The notes beneath the pieces were generated by a model. The model saw only the letters and a program-made list of their open reading frames with translations, did not search any database and was not told the DNA's origin. The translations under genes were made by a program, and so were the position numbers. From Syntrophorhabdales bacterium (lineage in GTDB: Bacteria; Desulfobacterota; Syntrophorhabdia; Syntrophorhabdales; WCHB1-27): a stretch of DNA of 35,891 nt. Location of the stretch: positions 1 to 35,891 of the forward strand of contig DATKNH010000158.1 in NCBI GenBank assembly GCA_035541455.1, given 5' to 3'. Positions 30,591 to 35,891 of the stretch are shown here, piece by piece (positions within the stretch are counted from its first letter, which is position 1; each line of letters starts with the position of its first letter).

Positions 30591-31601
30591 ATGAAGATCG
30601 ATATTTTTAATCACATCTTTCCGAAGGCGTATTTCGATAAAATGGTCGAAGTGCTGCCCGGGGGGAAGGATATGCACAAGCGCGTGCGGGCTATTCCATG
30701 CATTGTGGACCTCGAAGAGCGATTCCGCATCATGGACAAGTTCGGCGATGACTACGTGCAGGTTTTGTGTCTCGGCGCACCGCCTATAGAGGTCTACGGC
30801 GCTCCGCCTCTTGCCACGGAAATGGCAAAGATTGCCAACGACGGAATGGCAGAGATCGTGCGGAAATATCCTGATCGCTTTCCCGGCTTCATTGCCTCGC
30901 TTCCCATGAATGACCCTGAGGGGCTGCTCGCTGAAGCGCGCCGCGCAGTGAAGGATCTTGGTGCGGTCGGCGTGCAGATATTCAGTAATGTGCTGGGCAG
31001 GCCTCTGGATAAACCGGAGACCATGCCGCTCTTCGATCTCATGGCAGAACTCGACCTGCCCATCTGGCTGCACCCCGCCCGGGGGGCCGATTTTCCCGAT
31101 TACAAGGGCGAGAAGAAGAGCCATTACGAGATATGGTGGACCTTTGGATGGCCCTACGAGACCAGCGTGGCCATGGCCCATCTCGTGTTTGCCGGTCTAT
31201 TCGACAAACATCCCAACATCAAGATTATTACGCATCACCTGGGAGCAATGATCCCATACTTCGAGGGGCGCGTGGGGCCGGGGTGGGATCAGCTGGGCAC
31301 CCGTACGTCCGATGAGGACTACTCACTGCTTCTGAAAAAACTGAAAAAACGGCCGATCGACTATTTTCGCATGTTCTATGCTGACACTGCGGTTTTCGGC
31401 TCAATGTCGGCAACAGTTTGCGGGCTCAACTTCTTTGGAGCGGACAAGGTACTCTTTGCTTCAGACTCGCCCTTCGACCCGGAAAGGGGCTCGGCCTACA
31501 TCCGCTGGACGATCGATATCATCGATAAGCTGCAGATAACGGATGCCGAGCGGAAGGCTATCTATGAGGGTAATGCAAGAAAGCTGCTGAAGCTTAAGTG
31601 A
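30591..31601 (+). CDS. Amidohydrolase-2 family protein (ACMSD-like decarboxylase/hydrolase)
   Basis: A 336-residue cytosolic TIM-barrel metalloenzyme of the group containing ACMSD, gamma-resorcylate and 5-carboxyvanillate decarboxylases, active on aromatic or ring-cleavage acids. Metal/active-site residues visible: His8 (in IDIFNHIFP), His161 (WLHPARG), His215-His216 (ITHHLGAMIPYFEGR) and Asp292 (FASDSPFDPE). The usual first His of the HxH pair is Phe6 here. AAAGGAGA lies 6 bases before the ATG; the frame opens earlier without support. The next gene is a TctC solute-binding protein, so uptake and breakdown of an organic acid is likely; the substrate is unknown. Confidence 0.88.
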   Translation: MKIDIFNHIFPKAYFDKMVEVLPGGKDMHKRVRAIPCIVDLEERFRIMDKFGDDYVQVLCLGAPPIEVYGAPPLATEMAKIANDGMAEIVRKYPDRFPGFIASLPMNDPEGLLAEARRAVKDLGAVGVQIFSNVLGRPLDKPETMPLFDLMAELDLPIWLHPARGADFPDYKGEKKSHYEIWWTFGWPYETSVAMAHLVFAGLFDKHPNIKIITHHLGAMIPYFEGRVGPGWDQLGTRTSDEDYSLLLKKLKKRPIDYFRMFYADTAVFGSMSATVCGLNFFGADKVLFASDSPFDPERGSAYIRWTIDIIDKLQITDAERKAIYEGNARKLLKLK

Positions 31602-31614
31602 TAAATAGCGTGTT

Positions 31615-31734
31615 GAGTGTTAAGCGTTAGGCGTTGAGTGATAAGAAGAGCGGCGCCAAGTAACGGGCTCTTTGCTGTAGACGTGATCTCGGTGATTGGT
31701 GCTGTCCCCACTTGATGCCTGACGCTTAACGCTC
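31615..31734. repeat. Imperfect 18-base inverted repeat bracketing 84 bases
   Basis: GAGTGTTAAGCGTTAGGC (31615-31632) matches the reverse complement of GCCTGACGCTTAACGCTC (31717-31734) at 16 of 18 positions. The gap also contains a further TTGAGTG word (31634-31640). It lies between the amidohydrolase stop and the tctC ribosome-binding site. It shares TTGAGTGTTA with the repeat at 14773. Confidence 0.75.
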
Positions 31735-31767
31735 CTTTGGGGTGAGTCCCGAACGAGGAGGGTAGTT

Positions 31768-32766
31768 ATGAAAAGAGCCGGCAAGGTACAAGTGTTCGTG
31801 AGCCTGCTGCTTCTTGCTATGTCTGCTCTTTGTGCACCATCTGCAGTTTGTGCTGAATACCCCGACAAGCCTATTATGGCCTCGATTTCGTACGCAGCCG
31901 GCGGCAGTTCAGACATGAGTTTCCGCGCTCTCGCAGTCGGAGCCGAGAAATATCTGGGTCAACCCATCATCATGGACAACAAAGGCGGTGGAGGCGGGAC
32001 GCTTGCGCTTGCAAACGTCGCAAACGCAAAGCCTGACGGATACACGATCTGTCAGGCGGGGAGCACCGGCATCGTGCGGACCCCCCAGATACAGAAAGTG
32101 ACGTACAAGCCGCTGAAGAGCTTCACTCCCATTATGGCATACGTAGGTGCGCACAACTCCGGGCTTGTTGTGAAAACCGGTGCACCCTGGAAGACGTTGA
32201 AGGAGTTCCTTGACTATGCAAAGAAGAATCCGGGAAAAATAAAGTACGGTACGCCCGGCGTTGGTACTGCGCCTCACCATGCGATGGAGTACCTTGCTTA
32301 CAAAGAGGGCATAAAGTGGGTGCACGTGCCCTATACAGGCAGTGCGCCCGCGATGACCGCAGTGCTTGGCGGCCACCTCGATGCAGGTTCTGTCGGGCCT
32401 GAATGGGTGCCCTTTGCGCTTGCCGGAAGCTTGCGGGTCCTGGGCACGCACGAGTACAAACGCTCCGCCGCCTTCCCCGATATCCCAACGTTCAGGGAGC
32501 AGGGTTACGATTTTGTGAATGAGACTGTTTTTTCAATTTTCGGACCCGCCGGTCTTCCTCCGGACATCGTCACAAAGCTGGAGACCGCTTTCACGAAGGG
32601 CATGGAGACGCCGCAGTTTAAGTCTGTCTGCGAGAAGCTTAATCTGATCCCTGCGTATTACAACAGCAAGGATTACGACCGTCACCTGAAAGAGCTGTGG
32701 GTATCCCTGGAAAAGTCAATGAAAGAAACAGGCCTTATCAAAGAACCTGCCACCCAGCCGTACTGA
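31768..32766 (+). CDS. Tripartite tricarboxylate transporter substrate-binding protein (TctC/Bug family)
   Basis: A 332-residue periplasmic binding protein for organic acids. A signal peptide occupies about residues 1-29 (cleavage after PSAVCA). Family blocks follow: YPDKPI at the mature start, YAAGGSSD, QPIIMDNKGGGGG, AKPDGYT, YGTPGVGTAPH, VPYTGSAPAMTAVLGGH and FGPAGLPPD. The membrane partners TctA and TctB are not in the window, so this is a solo binding protein. GAACGAGGAGGG precedes the ATG. It follows the amidohydrolase gene after 166 bases. A decayed copy of its 3' end lies at 34868-35004. Confidence 0.93.
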   Translation: MKRAGKVQVFVSLLLLAMSALCAPSAVCAEYPDKPIMASISYAAGGSSDMSFRALAVGAEKYLGQPIIMDNKGGGGGTLALANVANAKPDGYTICQAGSTGIVRTPQIQKVTYKPLKSFTPIMAYVGAHNSGLVVKTGAPWKTLKEFLDYAKKNPGKIKYGTPGVGTAPHHAMEYLAYKEGIKWVHVPYTGSAPAMTAVLGGHLDAGSVGPEWVPFALAGSLRVLGTHEYKRSAAFPDIPTFREQGYDFVNETVFSIFGPAGLPPDIVTKLETAFTKGMETPQFKSVCEKLNLIPAYYNSKDYDRHLKELWVSLEKSMKETGLIKEPATQPY

Positions 32767-33133
32767 TTAGTGTGGGGGCATAAGCGTCTTTCAGGTGCTC
32801 ACAGCATCAAACTCTAAAGCATTTCCTGAAAGGCTCAGCTCGAGTTCCCAGGTACTTTGCGAAAAGCAGTAGGGGCACGTATGGAAAAACCTGCGTCGCG
32901 GGCAGAAAACTGTAGGGAAGTCCACCCATTTTCTTGAGGAGCGAGGGGAGCAAAGACCCGTCATCCTTTGCGACCGCAAGCCCTTGGAGCCTGAAGCGTT
33001 AATGCGGCATTATTTTTGCATCGATAATGGAACAACATCACACAACAGCTGCTGGCTACGGAGGCCTGCGCGCCTGGCAGGGTGAGGGGACGTTGACCGG
33101 AACGTCCTAGGTCCTGCGGCAGGGGTGGCTCCA
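32767..33133. other. Gene-poor gap between tctC and winged-helix gene
   Basis: No gene is supported. An inverted pair CTTTCAGG (32788-32795)/CCTGAAAG (32825-32832) after tctC may end transcription, although it has no T-tract. The right end (33065-33123) is a GC-rich block of hairpins annotated separately. A minus-strand reading frame of 62 codons (32791-32979) has CPYC and basic residues but no ribosome-binding site or recognisable family. Confidence 0.55.
33065..33123 (+). promoter_or_regulatory. Structured leader with competing CCTGC/GCAGG pairings
   Basis: CCTGC (33065-33069) pairs with GCAGG (33077-33081). GGACGTT (33088-33094) pairs with AACGTCC (33101-33107). A second CCTGC (33113-33117) is followed by GCAGG (33119-33123). 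The two copies could also cross-pair. The last GCAGG includes the start of the ribosome-binding site of the next gene. Confidence 0.5.
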
Positions 33134-33454
33134 ATGAAGCGCGTCACAGACATTTCGAAAGAGTCACAAGCCGCCTATGAGATTTTGGCGTATCTGGCGG
33201 ATCATCCGTTCGCCCAGGATTCCTTGAACGGGATCATGGACTGGTGGCTTACGGAAAAACGCTTCACGCGCCAAGTAGTCAGCAATGCCCTCGTCGCCTT
33301 GGTCAATGACGGGCTGGTGCTGGAGCGCAAGATGCAAAATCTGCCGACGCGATACAGCATCAACCGGGATAGGATGCCTGAGATCAAAAAGTTCCTGGAA
33401 GAGGATAGTGCGGGATACGCCTCAACAGCCGAAACTTGCGGTCGAAGAAGCTGA
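33134..33454 (+). CDS. Putative winged helix-turn-helix regulator
   Basis: A 106-residue protein. Residues about 12-80 (YEILAYLADHP, QVVSNALVALVNDGLVLERK, PTRYSINRDR) fit a winged-helix domain: an alternating helix pattern, a recognition helix at RQVVSNALVALVNDGLV and a wing after it. The C-terminal tail is short and has no ligand domain. It resembles small MarR/ArsR-like DNA-binding proteins, but the exact family is unknown. The ATG at 33134 has GGCAGGGG 8 bases upstream; a GTG three codons earlier is the alternative. It sits between tctC and livK, so control of one of them is plausible. Confidence 0.6.
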   Translation: MKRVTDISKESQAAYEILAYLADHPFAQDSLNGIMDWWLTEKRFTRQVVSNALVALVNDGLVLERKMQNLPTRYSINRDRMPEIKKFLEEDSAGYASTAETCGRRS

Positions 33455-33491
33455 AATAAAGATTTCCAGTACAGGCACATAAGCATTTACG

Positions 33492-33519
33492 TTGACAGAC
33501 CCGCCGCGTCTGTTATATT
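33492..33519 (+). promoter_or_regulatory. Strong promoter of the livK-like gene
   Basis: Perfect TTGACA at 33492-33497, 16-base spacer, TATATT at 33514-33519. The leader is about 70 bases and contains TTTAGGC (33543-33549) and GCCTAAA (33576-33582), which can pair and overlap the start of the AAAGGAGG ribosome-binding site. Confidence 0.7.
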
Positions 33520-33594
33520 CAAATTGGGGACTGCCGGTTAATTTTAGGCAATTCGTTTATCATTCTCATGCTAACGCCTAAAGGAGGATATTCC

Positions 33595-34818
33595 ATGAAT
33601 CGCTTAGTGTCGTTCATTGCCGTCGTTGTGTCGGGTTTACTGCTGATCGCTTCTTCTGCCCTCGCTGCAAACACTATCAAGATAGGTGTCATCGATGCTT
33701 ACACCGGCGGCGCCGCTCCCATGTGCATTGATAACCTTAACGGATTCAAGATGGCAATCAACGAGGTCAATGCAAAAGGTGGAGTCCTCGGCGCGAAGAT
33801 CGAGTATGTTACGAGAGACGACAAGTTCAAACCTGATGTCTCTTTAGCGATGGCCAAAGAGCTCGTGATGAAGGAGAGGGTCGATATCCTGATCGGTACG
33901 ATCAGCAGCGCCGCAGCCCTCGCAGTCTCCGACTTTGCCAAGAAGGAGAAGATCCCATTTCTTTGCACAGGGGCCAAGAGTGATAAAATATCCGGTGAGC
34001 TCGGTCACCGGTACGTGTTCCAGATGGACGAAAATACGTCCATGCCCGGAAAAGCTATGGCGCAGGTACTTGCAAAGAAACCGTACACAAAGTATTGGAT
34101 TGCCGGCGACGATATGGAATATGGACACGCCATTACCGATGCCGTCTGGAATAATCTAAAAATCTTGAAGCCAGGCGTACAACTCCTTGGCCAAAGCTGG
34201 TGGAAGGTAGGGGAGACTGACTTTGGTCCGTACATAACCGCGATACTGGCTGCGAAGCCCGACTTCCTCATCATGGGCAATAGCGGTGCCAGTGTCATAG
34301 GTTTTCAGAAGGCAGCCAAAGCAACCGGCCTGAGCCAGGCCATACCGCTCTACCAGCACACCGCGATCGACCACACCATTCTGGTGCCAAACGGCATTGA
34401 CGGCCCCGAAGGCGTCTGGGGCACCGCGAACTATCTCTTCTACTATCCGCAAACCCCGGAGAACAAGGCGTTTGTCGCTGAATACCAGAAGAGCTACAAT
34501 AAGTACCCGACCCAGCCTTCGTTCTTTGGTTACGTGACGGGTCAGTTTATCGCAAAGGCCTACCAGAAGGCGGGGAGCACCGACAGGGAAAAATTCATCG
34601 ATGCGCTCGAAGGCATGGTCCTGGATACGAGCGCCGTAGGCAGGCTCGAGTTGCGGAAATGCGATCACCAGCTGATGTTGCCCACATTTGTCGGGGTTAC
34701 AAAAAAAGTGCCCGAGTACAAGGATTTCCTGATCGCCACGGATATTATCATGGTTACGGCTGCTGACGGCGTACCATCCTGCGCACAGGTTTTGAAGACA
34801 CGGAAGGCGCCGAAGTAA
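33595..34818 (+). CDS. ABC transporter substrate-binding protein, branched-chain amino acid type (LivK-like)
   Basis: A 407-residue periplasmic binding protein of the Peripla_BP_6 family, used for branched-chain amino acids, amides, urea or aromatic acids. Signal peptide about residues 1-25 (cleavage after SSALA). The mature chain begins NTIKIGVIDAYTGGAAPMC and has INEVNAKGGVLGAKIEYV and KELVMKERVDILIG, typical lobe-one blocks. No permease (LivH/M) or ATPase (LivG/F) follows, so it is another solo binding protein. AAAGGAGGAT sits 6 bases before the ATG. Substrate unknown; aromatic or hydroaromatic acids are plausible given the amidohydrolase nearby. Confidence 0.93.
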   Translation: MNRLVSFIAVVVSGLLLIASSALAANTIKIGVIDAYTGGAAPMCIDNLNGFKMAINEVNAKGGVLGAKIEYVTRDDKFKPDVSLAMAKELVMKERVDILIGTISSAAALAVSDFAKKEKIPFLCTGAKSDKISGELGHRYVFQMDENTSMPGKAMAQVLAKKPYTKYWIAGDDMEYGHAITDAVWNNLKILKPGVQLLGQSWWKVGETDFGPYITAILAAKPDFLIMGNSGASVIGFQKAAKATGLSQAIPLYQHTAIDHTILVPNGIDGPEGVWGTANYLFYYPQTPENKAFVAEYQKSYNKYPTQPSFFGYVTGQFIAKAYQKAGSTDREKFIDALEGMVLDTSAVGRLELRKCDHQLMLPTFVGVTKKVPEYKDFLIATDIIMVTAADGVPSCAQVLKTRKAPK

Positions 34819-34840
34819 GCCGGGCAGTGCGGCCTAATAT

Positions 34841-34865
34841 GGGGGTCATTGCTCAGGTGGCCCCC
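34841..34865 (+). terminator. Hairpin after livK-like gene
   Basis: GGGGGTCA (34841-34848) pairs with TGGCCCCC (34858-34865), including one G-T pair, around a 9-base loop. There is no T-tract, so a strict intrinsic terminator is not proven. It directly abuts the tctC remnant. Confidence 0.45.
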
Positions 34866-34867
34866 CT

Positions 34868-35004
34868 TGGAGACGCGGTAGTTCAAGTCTTTCTGCGAGA
34901 AGCCTAATCTGACCCCTTCGCATTATAACGGCAAGATTACGACCGGCATCTGAAAGAACTGTGGGCTTCGCTGGAGAAATCGATGAAAGAGACAGGGCTC
35001 ATCA
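34868..35004 (+). pseudogene. Decayed 3' fragment of a tctC-like gene
   Basis: These 137 bases align to 32603-32740 inside the intact tctC gene with about 115 of 138 positions identical, by eye. The fragment has an in-frame TAG early on (Gln codon in the intact gene) and a one-base deletion near 34934. Similarity stops at ATCA (35004), where the intact gene goes on to its own end. The downstream half keeps nearly all its codons synonymous. It contains the ATG and ribosome-binding site of the following hydrolase. Confidence 0.85.
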
Positions 35005-35891
35005 TACTCAGGCACCGGAAGCTGTTATGCGTACTTGTTCTCAGCTTGCTGCTGTCCGGGGCACGGGCAGCTCTAGCTGAACAGTCCTATGATCCCCTGA
35101 CTGTCTCCGATCAGAGTAGATTCGAAACACTTGACTTTACGGTAAAGGACCGGGGACGTCAACGCGAGATCCCCATTCGTGTCTACCTCCCGTCGGTCAA
35201 GACGCCCGTACCGGTCGTGTTGTTCAGTCACGGGCTGGGAGGCTCGCGCACCGAGTGTGCGTACCTCGGCAGGCACTGGGCATCCCGTGGGTACGTGGCG
35301 GTCTTTCTCGATCATCGGGGCGGCCGCTCCTCAGACGAACCTGCGGTGCAGCGCATGACCCCAAAGAAGAACGTGGCGGTGGGCGAAAGCTTCCTGTCAC
35401 GGGTGAAAGACATCCCTGCCGTGCTTGACCAGCTCGAATACTGGAACACGTCCGACGGCCATGCGCTTAAGGGAATGTTGGACCTGAACCGGGTCGGTAT
35501 GTCGGGTCATTCACTAGGCGCAGCAACGACGCAGGCCGTGAGCGGTCAGGTTTTCTCACACGGCAGATTCTCGTACGCCGACTCACGCATTACGGCCGCT
35601 ATCGCGATGAGTCCCAGCAGCCCTAATCGTAACGGTAATACCAAAGAGGCATTCGGCAGCGTAAAAATCCCCTGGATGCTGATGACCGGAACGAAAGATG
35701 GCGACCTGAAGTCGCGGCTGGCTGTGTTTGCCGCGTTGCCTCCGGGAGGAAAGTATGAGCTGGTGCTGGACGGGGCCGAACACGGTGCGTTCACCGACCG
35801 CACCCCGCTCCGGGTGACCGGAAAACGCAAGCTCGACTACCATCAGGTCATCCTCTCGCTCAGCACGGCCTTCTGGGACGCCTGGCTGCGC
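34983..35891 (+). CDS. Secreted alpha/beta hydrolase, dienelactone/acetylhydrolase-like (3' end outside window)
   Basis: Open for 303 codons to the window edge without a stop. From ATG 34983 the product starts MKETGLIILRHRKLLCVLVL, a signal peptide likely cleaved after ARAALA. The mature part shows the oxyanion segment FSHGLGGS, the nucleophile elbow GMSGHSLGAAT, the aspartate in TGTKDGD and the histidine in GAEHGAF, so the catalytic triad is complete. The family resembles platelet-activating-factor acetylhydrolase/dienelactone hydrolases. GGAG lies 6 bases before the ATG, both inside the tctC remnant. The substrate is unknown; a later start cannot be excluded but none has a ribosome-binding site. 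Confidence 0.85.
   Translation, partial: MKETGLIILRHRKLLCVLVLSLLLSGARAALAEQSYDPLTVSDQSRFETLDFTVKDRGRQREIPIRVYLPSVKTPVPVVLFSHGLGGSRTECAYLGRHWASRGYVAVFLDHRGGRSSDEPAVQRMTPKKNVAVGESFLSRVKDIPAVLDQLEYWNTSDGHALKGMLDLNRVGMSGHSLGAATTQAVSGQVFSHGRFSYADSRITAAIAMSPSSPNRNGNTKEAFGSVKIPWMLMTGTKDGDLKSRLAVFAALPPGGKYELVLDGAEHGAFTDRTPLRVTGKRKLDYHQVILSLSTAFWDAWLR

Noticed and set aside
32791-32979. Minus-strand frame of 62 codons with a CPYC motif
   Set aside because: A zinc-ribbon remnant is conceivable, but there is no second CxxC, no ribosome-binding site and no recognisable family.
33568-33594. Earlier ATG of the livK frame
   Set aside because: Residues before the ATG at 33595 read through the ribosome-binding site; the signal peptide starts properly at MNRLVSF.

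Overview
The window reads as a chromosomal segment of a strictly anaerobic Gram-negative bacterium, most likely a deltaproteobacterium (Desulfobacterota) of the syntrophic aromatic-degrading kind (Syntrophorhabdus-like). The lineage is inferred, not demonstrated. The reasons are: an FprA flavo-diiron protein, rubredoxin and rubrerythrin set for oxygen and peroxide detoxification; lipid A/LPS-type genes (LpxL-like acyltransferase, Kdo-kinase-like protein, LapA/LapB), which imply an outer membrane; and a catabolic-looking end with an ACMSD-like amidohydrolase and solo solute-binding proteins of the tripartite tricarboxylate (TctC) and branched-chain amino-acid (LivK) types.

Layout. 1-2938 (minus): maf, yggS, argH and a partial lipoprotein gene in a tightly overlapping operon. 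3145-5523 (plus): cutA, then the oxygen-defence cluster fprA, a 44-codon rubredoxin gene and rubrerythrin, closed by a terminator. 5668-14510 (plus): a strong promoter drives rplU-rpmA-obgE-proB-proA-nadD-rsfS-dksA-like-lapAB fusion-comF-AsmA-like-DUF2520, mostly with overlapping or abutting genes. 14511-15203: a gene-poor stretch with several imperfect repeats and palindromes and two divergent tRNA genes, tRNA-Glu(CTC) on minus and tRNA-Pro(GGG) on plus. 15329-24042 (plus): surE-miaB-bifunctional nuclease, PHP phosphatase-hisC-cmk-ispH-rpsA-Trm112-like-LpxL-like acyltransferase.

24184-30390 is accessory: a lipoprotein alpha/beta hydrolase and a PAC2-family protein (minus), a divergent overlapping pair made of a Cys-rich DUF5714-like protein and an unrecognised 399-residue protein (plus), then a Bcr/CflA exporter and a Kdo/LPS-kinase-like protein (minus). 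30591-35891 (plus) is catabolic: amidohydrolase, TctC, a winged-helix regulator, LivK, and a secreted alpha/beta hydrolase running off the window. Its start codon and ribosome-binding site lie inside a decayed second copy of the tctC 3' end.

No transposase, integrase, CRISPR array or rRNA was seen. The items most worth a second look are the tctC remnant that supplies a new gene start, the LapA-LapB single-chain fusion, the DUF5714-like/unknown pair with its symmetric divergent promoter, the degenerate word-repeat palindromes in several intergenic gaps, and a leader with competing hairpins over the ribosome-binding site of the winged-helix gene.
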